From assembly GCF_016862095.1 (NCBI RefSeq), contig NZ_BOMH01000042.1:1-63250 (forward strand): a stretch of DNA of 63,250 nt, in the 5' to 3' direction. The position numbers and the translations under genes are program-made. The stretch's first letter is position 1. Every line of letters starts with the position of its first letter. A model generated the notes under the pieces. It was not told the DNA's origin. It searched no databases and saw only the letters and a program-made list of their open reading frames with translations. Below are positions 50,946-59,183 of the stretch, in pieces. The DNA is from Actinoplanes cyaneus. GTDB taxonomy: Bacteria; Actinomycetota; Actinomycetes; Mycobacteriales; Micromonosporaceae.

Positions 50946-51659
50946 ATGGCCGCTCAGACCCAGCCCAAGCAGAGCGAGGCGAAGTTGCTCGTCGTCGAGG
51001 ACGACGCGAACATCCTCGAGCTCCTTTCCGCAAGCCTGCGTTTCGCCGGGTTCGACGTCACCACAGCGACCAGCGGCAGCGCCGCGGTCAGCGCGGCCCG
51101 CAGTGCGGCGCCCGACCTGGTCGTGCTCGACGTCATGCTCCCCGACCTCGACGGTTTCGAGGTCATCCGGCTGATGCGCGAGGGCGGGCAGCGCACCCCG
51201 GTGGTCTTCCTGACCGCCCGCGACGGCACCGACGACAAGATCCGCGGCCTCACGCTGGGCGGCGACGACTATGTCACCAAGCCGTTCAGCCTGGAGGAGC
51301 TCACCGCCCGGATCCGCGCGGTCCTGCGCCGCACCACGGCCGGTGAGGAGCAGCCGTCCCGGCTGGTCTTCGCCGATCTGGAGCTCGACGAGGAGACCCA
51401 CGAGGTCTATCGGGCGGGCAGCCGGGTGCAGCTCTCGCCGACCGAGTTCAAGCTCCTGCGCTACCTGATGCTGAACGCGAACCGGGTGCTCTCCAAGGCC
51501 CAGATCCTCGACCACGTCTGGAAGTACGACTTCCGCGGTGACGACAACATCGTCGAGTCGTACATCTCCTATCTGCGGCGGAAGGTGGACAACGTCCAGC
51601 CGCGCCTGATCCACACGCTGCGTGGCGTGGGCTACGTGCTGCGCAAACCAGCCGTCTAG
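50946..51659 (+). CDS. OmpR-family response regulator
   Basis: A 237-residue regulator. The receiver domain has LLVVEDDANI and phosphoacceptor Asp62 (LVVLDVMLPDLDG), with Lys in TKPFSLEELTARIR. A winged-helix effector domain follows (VQLSPTEFKLLRYLMLNA, ILDHVWKYDFRGDDNIVESYISYLRRKVD). It is followed after 9 bases by the sensor kinase. It resembles the actinobacterial TcrA/PrrA group. The 118 bases upstream carry short CAGCA-type direct repeats that might be its own binding sites. Confidence 0.95.
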   Translation: MAAQTQPKQSEAKLLVVEDDANILELLSASLRFAGFDVTTATSGSAAVSAARSAAPDLVVLDVMLPDLDGFEVIRLMREGGQRTPVVFLTARDGTDDKIRGLTLGGDDYVTKPFSLEELTARIRAVLRRTTAGEEQPSRLVFADLELDEETHEVYRAGSRVQLSPTEFKLLRYLMLNANRVLSKAQILDHVWKYDFRGDDNIVESYISYLRRKVDNVQPRLIHTLRGVGYVLRKPAV

Positions 51660-51668
51660 GTCGCCGCG

Positions 51669-53228
51669 ATGACTATCGCCGAGCGGGTGCGGGTCTCGCT
51701 TCCGTCGCAGGCCAACCTGCGCAAGGTCTCCCTCCGGACCAAACTGGTCGCGTCGGTGCTGGTGCTGGTGTTCGCGGCGCTCACCCTGATCAGCTCAGCC
51801 AGCACGATCGCTCTGCACACGTACCTCATCTCCCGGCTGGACAACCAGCTGAAGGAGCTCTCCGTCGACGCGATCGGCCTCACCCGCGAGGCGTCGGTGG
51901 TCCAGGTCTACATGCCGATGGACTACATGATCGCGTTCAGCTCGGTCAGCGGCGTCACCAAGCCCTATGCGAACAGCCGGATGGACCTGGAAAGCCTGCC
52001 CGTCCTGATCACCGGCGCGCAGCGGACGGCCGAGCTCAACGAGCAGACGTACACGACCCGGTCCTATGACCGGAAGTTCATGTGGCGCGTCCGGATCGAC
52101 GTGCTGGACAACGGCACGGTGATGTCCGTGGGCGAGCGGATGACCGGCGTCGACGCGGTGATCGCCCGGCTGATCTGGGTGGACGTGCTGGTCGGCGTCG
52201 GCGTGCTGCTGGCCCTCGCGATCGTCGGCGCGGCGCTGGTCCGGCAGAGCCTGGTCCCGCTGCTGCAGATCGAGCGCACCGCCGGGCGGATCGCCGCCGG
52301 CGACTACAGCCAGCGGGTGCCCGACCCGGAGGTGGACGGCGGCGAGCCGACCACCGAGCTGGGCCGGCTCTCCACCGCGCTGAACTCGATGCTCGCCCAG
52401 ATCGAGATGGCCTTCCACGCCCGGGCCGCCTCCGAGCAGCAGGCCAAGGCCGCCGCCGAGTCCGCCCAGCTCTCCGAGGGCCGCGCGGTCGCCTCGGAGG
52501 AGAAGATGCGGCAGTTCGTCGCGGACGCCTCGCACGAGTTGCGGACGCCGCTGACCACCATTCGTGGCTTCGCCGAGCTCTACCGGCAGGGCGCGGTCTC
52601 CGACCCGGACGCGGTGGCCCGGCTGGTGCGGCGCATCGAGGACGAGGCCGCCCGGATGGGCCTGCTCGTCGAGGACCTGTTGCTGCTCGCCCGGCTCGAC
52701 CGCGAGCGCCCGCTGAACCTGGCGCCGGTGGAGCTGCCCGTCCTCGCCATGGACGCGGTGCAGGCCGCCCGCGCGACCGCACCGGACCGCACGATCGAGC
52801 TGGACATCCACGACGATCAGGAGCGCCTGGTGGCGTACGGGGATGATGCCCGTCTTCGCCAGGTGATCGGCAACCTGATGACGAACGCGCTGGTGCACAC
52901 GCCGCCCGAGGCGACGGTGACGCTGCGGTTGCACGCCGGCGGGGAGAACGAGGCCGTGGTCGAGGTGTCGGACACCGGCCCGGGGCTCTCCGACGAGCAG
53001 CGGTCGCGGGTCTTCGAGCGCTTCTACCGGGCGGATGGCGCACGGACGAGGAACACTGATCGCGAGGCCACCGGGACCGGCCTGGGGCTGGCCATCGTGG
53101 CGGCCATCGTGCGATCCCACAACGGGTCGGTCGATGTCTTCAGCGAGCCTGGTCAGGGTGCCACGTTCCGGGTGACCTTGCCGACCGTGAATGTGGATAA
53201 AGGGTTCACAGAAAACATCCAGGACTAG
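51669..53228 (+). CDS. Sensor histidine kinase, partner of the upstream regulator
   Basis: A 519-residue membrane kinase. TM1 is at about 24-46, an extracytoplasmic sensor of about 125 residues follows, then TM2 (171-190), a HAMP domain (191-245), a coiled coil, the HisKA domain with ASHELRTPLTTIRGF (His289) and a HATPase domain with NLMTNALVHTPPEATV and DTGPGLSDEQ. The signal it senses is not evident. It is coupled to the response regulator and lies 39 bases before the HtrA gene, so an operon is likely. Confidence 0.95.
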   Translation: MTIAERVRVSLPSQANLRKVSLRTKLVASVLVLVFAALTLISSASTIALHTYLISRLDNQLKELSVDAIGLTREASVVQVYMPMDYMIAFSSVSGVTKPYANSRMDLESLPVLITGAQRTAELNEQTYTTRSYDRKFMWRVRIDVLDNGTVMSVGERMTGVDAVIARLIWVDVLVGVGVLLALAIVGAALVRQSLVPLLQIERTAGRIAAGDYSQRVPDPEVDGGEPTTELGRLSTALNSMLAQIEMAFHARAASEQQAKAAAESAQLSEGRAVASEEKMRQFVADASHELRTPLTTIRGFAELYRQGAVSDPDAVARLVRRIEDEAARMGLLVEDLLLLARLDRERPLNLAPVELPVLAMDAVQAARATAPDRTIELDIHDDQERLVAYGDDARLRQVIGNLMTNALVHTPPEATVTLRLHAGGENEAVVEVSDTGPGLSDEQRSRVFERFYRADGARTRNTDREATGTGLGLAIVAAIVRSHNGSVDVFSEPGQGATFRVTLPTVNVDKGFTENIQD

Positions 53229-53267
53229 CACAGTTCGGTACGAGTCGCACGGGGCAGAGTAAGGAAC

Positions 53268-54884
53268 ATGAACGAGAACGAGTCCAACCCGCGGCCCGCG
53301 GACGCCGTCGCTGACAACAGCACGGAGCGGGTGGAGTCTGAGCAGCCGACTGCGGTGCAGCCGCCGGCCGCCCCGCAGTACGCCGCTCACCAGTCCGCGG
53401 CTCCCACGCAGCCCCACAACCCGTGGGCACAGCAGGCCCCGCAGCAGCAGCCGGCGGCCGCTCCCCAGCCCCCGCAGGCGCCCCAGTCGCCCTGGCAGCA
53501 GCCGCAGGCACCGGTCTCCGCGACCCCCGCCTCCGCCACCCCGGCCTCCGCGACCCCCGCTTCCGGGACGCCCGCCTCCGCGGCCCCGGCCTCCGGCTAC
53601 CCGCAGTACGGGCCGGCCGGCTATGCCCAGCCCGGTTACGGGCAGTATGGGCAGCAGCCCGGCTACCACCCCGGCTGGCAGCAGCCCGGCGCCACGCAGA
53701 CCGCCGAGGGCGGCTGGCAGCACAACACCACGCCCGAGGGCGTCGTCCCGGTCTGGGCCCAGGGCCCCGGCAACGAGCCGCCGCGCAACGGCCGCGGCCG
53801 CAAGTTCATCCTGGCCGGCGCCGCCGCCGTGCTGATCGCGCTGCTCTCCGGCGGGGTCGGCGCCGTCACGGCGCTGGCGGTGCACGACGACGGCACCACC
53901 ACCTCGGTGAAATCCGGCAACACCTCGGTCAGCCGGGTCGTCGACCGGTCGTCGCTGGCCCAGATCGCCTCGGCCGTGCAGGACAGCGTCGTCTCGATCA
54001 CCACGCAGTCCGGTGAGGGCTCCGGCGTGGTCCTCAGCGCCGACGGCTACATCGTGACCAACAACCACGTGGTCGCGACCGCCGGCGGCGGCACCGTGAA
54101 CATCATCTTCGCGGACGGCAAGAAGGCCACCGCGACCATCGTCGGCACCGACCCGAGGACCGACCTGGCCGTGGTCAAGGCGACCGGGGTCTCCGGCCTC
54201 AAGGCCGCCACCTTCGGCGACAGCTCGCAGATGCAGGTCGGCGACACCGTGCTCGCGCTGGGCAGCCCGCTCGGCCTGGAGGGCTCGGTCACCGCCGGCA
54301 TCATCAGCGCGAAGGACCGCACGATCGAGTCCAGCAGCGAGGACGAGCAGCAGGGCCAGGGCAACGACCCGTTCGGCCAGTCCCAGCAGCAACAGCAGCA
54401 GTCGAGCGGCACCACGATGACCGGCCTGCTGCAGACCGACGCCCCGATCAACCCGGGCAACTCCGGCGGCGCGCTGGTGAACGTGAACGGCGAGGTGATC
54501 GGCATCAACTCGGCGATCGCCACCTCCGGCTCCGGCTCCGGCAACATCGGCCTGGGCTTCGCGATCCCCAGCAACAAGGCGAAGACCGTCGCCGAGGCCC
54601 TGATGTCCGGCAAGAAGGTCAGCCACCCGGCGCTCGGCGTCAGCGTCACCACCGCGGAGAACGGCGGGGCCCTGGTCAGCCAGGTCACGGCGAACAGCGC
54701 GGCCGGCAAGGCCGGGATCCAGCAGGGCGACGTGATCACCAAGGTCGACGGCAAGGACATCAGCGAGTCCGACGATCTGGTCGCCGCGGTCCAGGCGGGC
54801 GCGGTCGGGCAGAAGATGAACATCACCTTCACTCGCAACGGGGCGGAGAAGCAGGTCGACGTGACCCTGCTGGAGTCCCAGTAA
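53268..54884 (+). CDS. Membrane-anchored HtrA-type serine protease with PDZ domain
   Basis: A 538-residue HtrA/DegS-like protease. A disordered cytoplasmic region (1-178), rich in Gln, Pro and Ala with ASATP-type repeats, is followed by one transmembrane helix (about 179-206), then the trypsin-like domain with His267 (TNNHVV), Asp299 (DPRTDLAV) and Ser399 (PGNSGGALV), and a PDZ domain from about 445. It degrades misfolded envelope proteins or initiates signalling cleavage. It is in one operon direction with the two-component system and ends at a strong terminator. Confidence 0.95.
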   Translation: MNENESNPRPADAVADNSTERVESEQPTAVQPPAAPQYAAHQSAAPTQPHNPWAQQAPQQQPAAAPQPPQAPQSPWQQPQAPVSATPASATPASATPASGTPASAAPASGYPQYGPAGYAQPGYGQYGQQPGYHPGWQQPGATQTAEGGWQHNTTPEGVVPVWAQGPGNEPPRNGRGRKFILAGAAAVLIALLSGGVGAVTALAVHDDGTTTSVKSGNTSVSRVVDRSSLAQIASAVQDSVVSITTQSGEGSGVVLSADGYIVTNNHVVATAGGGTVNIIFADGKKATATIVGTDPRTDLAVVKATGVSGLKAATFGDSSQMQVGDTVLALGSPLGLEGSVTAGIISAKDRTIESSSEDEQQGQGNDPFGQSQQQQQQSSGTTMTGLLQTDAPINPGNSGGALVNVNGEVIGINSAIATSGSGSGNIGLGFAIPSNKAKTVAEALMSGKKVSHPALGVSVTTAENGGALVSQVTANSAAGKAGIQQGDVITKVDGKDISESDDLVAAVQAGAVGQKMNITFTRNGAEKQVDVTLLESQ

Positions 54885-54900
54885 GGCTTCCTCCTTTCGC

Positions 54901-54944
54901 TGCGGCGGGTGACGTGACCAGGGGTGGGCACGTCACCCGCCGCA
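54901..54944. terminator. Terminator after the HtrA gene
   Basis: Perfect 16-base arms (TGCGGCGGGTGACGTG and CACGTCACCCGCCGCA) around a 12-base loop, starting 17 bases beyond the HtrA stop. Confidence 0.9.
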
Positions 54945-55073
54945 TTCCTGTTCTATGGCCGCTATTCAGGACCTTCACGACGAACGGGCAATTTTGTCGC
55001 CGAGGGCTCGCGTTTGGCAGGGGGACCTTCTAATCTCTGACCGCCACCGCGGCGGAGTGAGAGGCCCTGCAAG

Positions 55074-58000
55074 TTGACGTATGTCGAGACCCGGACCAAC
55101 GTCTGGGAAGCACTGGCCGGCCGGGCCTCGGGCGCCGAGCCCGGCCCCGCCGACTCCGGCCTCTGGCACGCCGTCGCGGACCGGCTCGACCCGGCCCGCG
55201 CCCGTCCGGCGCTGCGCGGCGGTATCGAGGTCCGGCACCGCGCCACGGTGCGCGGCGGCCGGTATGTGATGCTCCGCTCGCCCGACGACGGCGGCCGCAC
55301 CTGCTACCTCCGGCTCAGCCCGGAGGAGTACCAGCTGGCCCTGATGATGGACGGCTCCTGCACGGTGGCTCGCCTGGTCGCCGAGTTCGCCCGGATCGCC
55401 GGCCGGCTCGCCCCCGACCAGGTCCGCCGGGTCGTCGCCGACCTGGCCGGCAACCGGATGCTGGAGGACCTGCCCGGCGACGCGTTCCGGCCGCTGCGCG
55501 AGCTGAGCCCGGAGCCGTCGCCGAAGCAGTCCGCGCGCGGCCGCCGGGCGCTGTCGGTCCCGGTCGACGGCATGCTGACCGGTTTCTACAACAGCGTCGG
55601 CAAGCTGCTCTTCACCCGGCCCGCGGTCTGGCTCGGCACCCTGCTCTCGCTGGCCGGCGCGGTGCTGTTCGTGCTCAGCTGGCAGCACGGCAGCCACGCC
55701 CTCTTCCTCGCCGGCGACTCCTATCTGCTCGGCGCGCTCTCGCTGCTGCTGCTCAACCTGGTGGCGCTGGGCCTGCACGAGTTCGGTCACGCGCTGGCCG
55801 CGAAGCGGGTCGGCCGCGAGGTGCCGTCGGCCGGCGTGATGCTGCATTTCGGCCTGCCCACCATCTTCGTGGACACCAGCGACGTGTGGATGGCCGGCCG
55901 GCGCGCCCGGATGGCGGTCACCGCGGCCGGTCCGGCCACCGGCCTGGCCATGGCGGGGCTGTTCCAGCTGATCGGGCTGGCGCTGCCGGCCACCGGCGGC
56001 ATCGCGTTCAAGCTGGCGTTCCTCTTCTACCTGCACACGTTCTTCAACCTGAGCCCGCTGCTGCCGCTGGACGGGCAGTACCTGCTGATGGACTGGCTGG
56101 AGATCCCGGACCTGCGGGCCCGCGGCCTGGCCTGGCTCGGCGGCCGGTGGCGCCGCCGTGGCCCGCGCTGGTCGGCGCTGGACCGGGAGGGCCGGCTGAT
56201 CGCCCTCTACGGCCTGCTCGCCCTCTTCTGGCTGGCCACTGCCGTGGCGCTGGGTTACCGGCTGTGGACCGACCGGGTGTCCGGCCTGGTGCTCGGGCTG
56301 TGGTTCGAGGGCCTCGCGGCCCGGGTCCTGCTGGTCGTGATGGTTCTCGGCCTCCTCGCCCCGCCGCTCTACTTCCTGCTCGGCCGCTTCGGGACGGGCT
56401 GGCGCCGGTGGCGCCGCCGCGCCGCGGAACGCGACCAGGAGTCCGACATGCCGCACCGGCTGGCCGCCCTCTACGCCTCCGACCTGGGCGGCCTGCCCGA
56501 GCCGGCGCTGCAGTCGCTGGCCGCCCGGGCGACCTGGGAGCGTCCGCGCCTCGGCCGGCACCTGGTGCTGGCCGGCGCGCCGCAGGACGCGATCCACGTC
56601 GTGGTCGAGGGCGCCCTGCACGGCCGTCGCCCCGGCGATCCGGGCGGCACCATCCGGCACCACGCCGGCCCGGGCAGCGTGGTCGGCCTGGCCGCCGTGC
56701 TGACCGGCCGCAACGCCGCGCTGGACTGGCATGCCGCGGCCGGCGCCACGGTGCTCACGGTGCCCGCCTCCACGGTCGCCACGGTGGTCGGCCCGCTGCC
56801 CGGCCCGCCGCCGATGGAGCGGGCCGAGGCCGAGGCGCTGTTCGCCGACACCCCGGCGCTGGCCGGCCTGGAGGAGGACCAGCAGCTCGCGCTGATCGCC
56901 GCGGCGCACCCGGCCGATCTGGAGCCGGGCGCCCCGGTGATGCTGCACGGCCCGACGCACGCGGTCGTGGTCGAGTCCGGCGTGATCGCCATGCCGGACG
57001 GCGTCGAGCTGCGCCGCGGCACGCTGGTCGGCCCGGTCGGTGACGGCACCCCGGGCATGGTGGCGCAGACCCGCACCCCGGTCCGGCTCTGGGTCATCCC
57101 GGACGCGTCCGACCTGCCGCCGCTGATCGGGAACCAGGCCCGCCCCGGCGCGCCGATGCCGGCGCTGCGCCCGGGCACCCCGCTCGCGGTCCGGCCGGGC
57201 GCCGGCCATCCGCCGCTGGCGGTCCCGCCCGGCCCGCCGGACGCGGACGAGGAGTTCGACGTCGACCGCCACTTCGAGAAACGGATGTGGGCGTTCGTCT
57301 GCCTGCTGCTGGTCGTCGTGCTCGGCGGCCTGGCCCTTGATCTCAGCGCCGGCCCGGCCTGGGCCGAGATGCCCGGCGAGAAGGCGTTGCTGACGGTCGA
57401 CAAGGGCAACGCCGCCGTGCAGAGCGGCGGCGCCAGGAGCACCCTGGCCGCCGGCGACCGGCGCTACGTGGCGACCGGCACGCAGGTCGAGGTGTCGAAG
57501 AAGGGTCGCGCCCGGCTGACCTTCCCGGGCGGCGGCGTGCTGCTGTTCTGCCCCGCGGCCCGGCTCACGCTGGACGCCGCCTCGGTGGCGAGCGGGCGGG
57601 CGGCGGCGCCGTCCGGCCGGGTGAGCCTCGCGTCCGGCCGGGTGCTGGCCGACACGACCGGCACGAGCGGGGCTTTCCGGCCGCTCGCCCTGACCGTCGC
57701 CCGATCGCAGGGTGACCTGGTGAGCACGGGCGGGGCGTGGTTCTGGGCCGAGCCCGAGGCCGTCTCGGTGGCCACCGGCACGGTGACCACCGGCGGGGTG
57801 GCGAGCAAGCCCGCCGGGGGCGAGCTGAGCTGTGCCGACGGCAGCAAGGTGCCGCAGCCGTCGACGACCGAGGGCGGCGAGCCGTCGGAGCAGCCGTTCC
57901 CGTCGGAGCCGGCCGCGCCGCCGGTCAGCGCCTCGCCGAGCGCCGCGGTGAGCTCGGGCAGCGCGAGCCCGTCCGCGTCCGCCTCCCCGTCGGCGAGCGC

Positions 58001-58202
58001 CAGCGCCTCCCCGACGCCGTCCCGGACCACTGTCCCGACCAGCCGGCCGACTCCGAGCAGGCCGGTGCCGAAGCCGACCAGCAAGCCGGTCACCCCGACG
58101 ACGGGGACCACGACGTCACCGGCGTCGTCGCCGTCGACGGGCACGACGCCGTCGAGTTCTCCGTCCACGTCGTCGTCGGCCGAGGGGGCCACGACCGGTT
58201 AG
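55074..58202 (+). CDS. Multidomain membrane protein: PqqD-like, M50 protease, cNMP-binding-like, FecR-like
   Basis: A 1042-residue protein. Residues about 60-140 resemble a PqqD/RRE-type domain (LRLSPEEYQLALMMDGSCTV). Residues 180-440 form an M50 site-2-protease-like membrane unit, with zinc-binding HEFGH (235-239) and a second-metal motif around Asp333 (LLPLDGQYLL). Residues about 485-575 and 590-680 look like two degenerate cyclic-nucleotide-binding folds. A helix at 737-757 precedes a FecR-like domain (765-900) and a Ser/Pro/Thr tail. The start is TTG. It resembles peptide zinc metalloproteases (YydH type) fused to sensing modules. The substrate is unknown. Confidence 0.8.
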   Translation: MTYVETRTNVWEALAGRASGAEPGPADSGLWHAVADRLDPARARPALRGGIEVRHRATVRGGRYVMLRSPDDGGRTCYLRLSPEEYQLALMMDGSCTVARLVAEFARIAGRLAPDQVRRVVADLAGNRMLEDLPGDAFRPLRELSPEPSPKQSARGRRALSVPVDGMLTGFYNSVGKLLFTRPAVWLGTLLSLAGAVLFVLSWQHGSHALFLAGDSYLLGALSLLLLNLVALGLHEFGHALAAKRVGREVPSAGVMLHFGLPTIFVDTSDVWMAGRRARMAVTAAGPATGLAMAGLFQLIGLALPATGGIAFKLAFLFYLHTFFNLSPLLPLDGQYLLMDWLEIPDLRARGLAWLGGRWRRRGPRWSALDREGRLIALYGLLALFWLATAVALGYRLWTDRVSGLVLGLWFEGLAARVLLVVMVLGLLAPPLYFLLGRFGTGWRRWRRRAAERDQESDMPHRLAALYASDLGGLPEPALQSLAARATWERPRLGRHLVLAGAPQDAIHVVVEGALHGRRPGDPGGTIRHHAGPGSVVGLAAVLTGRNAALDWHAAAGATVLTVPASTVATVVGPLPGPPPMERAEAEALFADTPALAGLEEDQQLALIAAAHPADLEPGAPVMLHGPTHAVVVESGVIAMPDGVELRRGTLVGPVGDGTPGMVAQTRTPVRLWVIPDASDLPPLIGNQARPGAPMPALRPGTPLAVRPGAGHPPLAVPPGPPDADEEFDVDRHFEKRMWAFVCLLLVVVLGGLALDLSAGPAWAEMPGEKALLTVDKGNAAVQSGGARSTLAAGDRRYVATGTQVEVSKKGRARLTFPGGGVLLFCPAARLTLDAASVASGRAAAPSGRVSLASGRVLADTTGTSGAFRPLALTVARSQGDLVSTGGAWFWAEPEAVSVATGTVTTGGVASKPAGGELSCADGSKVPQPSTTEGGEPSEQPFPSEPAAPPVSASPSAAVSSGSASPSASASPSASASASPTPSRTTVPTSRPTPSRPVPKPTSKPVTPTTGTTTSPASSPSTGTTPSSSPSTSSSAEGATTG

Positions 58203-58210
58203 GGTTACGG

Positions 58211-58426
58211 ATGCTGTGCTGGTTCTGCGCCGAGGCGGCCCGGGCGACCTGCCGCTTCTGCGGGCGGGGCGTGTGTGTGGAACATGCGCGTTTCGGGCCG
58301 TACGTGCTGGAGATCAGTCGATCGGCGGTGCGGGATCGTGCCGAGGCCCTGGTGGTGGAGGATGCCGTGCAGTGCGGCGTCTGCCACCCCCGCCCGCAAC
58401 CGGTCGCGATGCCCGAGCTCGACTAG
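58211..58426 (+). CDS. Small zinc-finger protein following the M50 gene
   Basis: A 71-residue protein with three CxxC pairs (CWFC, CRFC and CGVC) and nearby His residues (VEHARFGP, CHPRPQ), arranged like a small B-box/treble-clef zinc finger. The ATG lies eight bases after the M50 gene stop, so they are co-transcribed and likely work together. It has no membrane helix. Its function is not known. The last four bases overlap the convergent thioredoxin gene. Confidence 0.75.
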   Translation: MLCWFCAEAARATCRFCGRGVCVEHARFGPYVLEISRSAVRDRAEALVVEDAVQCGVCHPRPQPVAMPELD

Positions 58427-58770
58427 CGGTTGACATACGGCGTGACCGCGTTCTCCAGCGCGGCCCGCAGCACCGATCGGGGCCGCGCCCCGACGATCGA
58501 CGACGTCACCACCCCGCCGGAGAAGAACAGCAGCGTCGGCATGGCCAGCACCCGGTACTCGCGGGTGGCGACCGGGTTCTCGTCGGCGTCCAGCGTCCCG
58601 ATGGTCAGCCGTCCGTCGAACTCGGGCGCCAGCTCGGCGAGCACGCGCGACATCGGCCCGCAGGGTGGGCACCACGTCGCCCAGAAGTCCACCACCACGG
58701 GCTGCCGGGCCTGCCGGACCAACTCGTCGAAGGTGGCGTCGGTGACGGTGATCAGAGTGTTCTCCGGCAT
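58423..58770 (-). CDS. Thioredoxin
   Basis: A 115-residue thioredoxin with the active site WCPPC. The expected VDFWATWCPPCGPM, VLAMPTLLFF (cis-Pro) and a C-terminal helix are present. CPPC rather than CGPC suggests a thioredoxin of special rather than general function. Its start overlaps the end of the MerR gene by 19 bases, so the two form an operon. Confidence 0.95.
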   Translation of the reverse strand: MPENTLITVTDATFDELVRQARQPVVVDFWATWCPPCGPMSRVLAELAPEFDGRLTIGTLDADENPVATREYRVLAMPTLLFFSGGVVTSSIVGARPRSVLRAALENAVTPYVNR

Positions 58771-59123
58771 GGGTTCTCCAATGCTTGGTCGAGCTGGTCG
58801 TGCAGTCGCCGCCGCACCTCGGTGAGCTGCCCGAGGTAGTCGTCCACCTCGGCGATCTTGCGGCGGAGCACCGCGACGGAGTCCGGGCAGACGTGCCCGG
58901 CGTTGTTGCCGGCCCGCAGGCACTCGACGAAGGGCCGGATGTCGTCCAGGCCGAACCCGGACGCCAGCAGGCTGCGGATCTCGTGCACCACCCGCAGCTC
59001 GCCGTCGTCGTACTGCCGGTAGCCGTTGGCGTCCCGGCGGGCGCGGACGAGTCCGTGCTCCTCGTAGTACCGCAGCGTGCGCGGGCTCGTCCCGGCCAGT
59101 TCCGCGAGCTCCCCGATCAGCAT
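58752..59123 (-). CDS. MerR-family regulator coupled to thioredoxin
   Basis: A 123-residue MerR protein: winged helix LIGELAELAGTSPRTLRYYEEHGLV, then a dimerisation helix (DSVAVLRRKIAEVDDYLGQLTEVRRRL). A single Cys-containing segment (AGNNAGHVCPDS) lies between, unlike the Cys cluster of SoxR. It likely controls its own operon with the thioredoxin through the operator at 59140. The ATG at 59123 is the only good start. Confidence 0.9.
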   Translation of the reverse strand: MLIGELAELAGTSPRTLRYYEEHGLVRARRDANGYRQYDDGELRVVHEIRSLLASGFGLDDIRPFVECLRAGNNAGHVCPDSVAVLRRKIAEVDDYLGQLTEVRRRLHDQLDQALENPCRRTL

Positions 59124-59139
59124 GCCGCCGACGGTACGG

Positions 59140-59157
59140 CTTGACACCGGCGTCAAG
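59140..59157 (-). promoter_or_regulatory. MerR-type operator/promoter of the thioredoxin operon
   Basis: CTTGACACCGGCGTCAAG is a near-perfect dyad (CTTGAC / GTCAAG) 17 bases before the MerR start. It contains TTGAC, like a -35 element, as in many MerR-controlled promoters. Confidence 0.65.
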
Positions 59158-59183
59158 GCAAGGCCCGTGAAACGATGGGGCGC

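Noticed and set aside
51795..54626. A 943-codon reading frame on the minus strand
   Set aside because: It runs antisense across the sensor kinase and HtrA genes and has no recognisable domain.
54975..57272. A 765-codon minus-strand frame opposite the M50 gene
   Set aside because: It is Gln/Arg/His-rich and antisense to a frame with clear domains.
53268..58426. RiPP gene cluster of the YydFGHIJ type around the M50 gene
   Set aside because: No precursor peptide, radical SAM enzyme or ABC exporter is nearby, so only a single protease-like protein with RRE-like features is supported.
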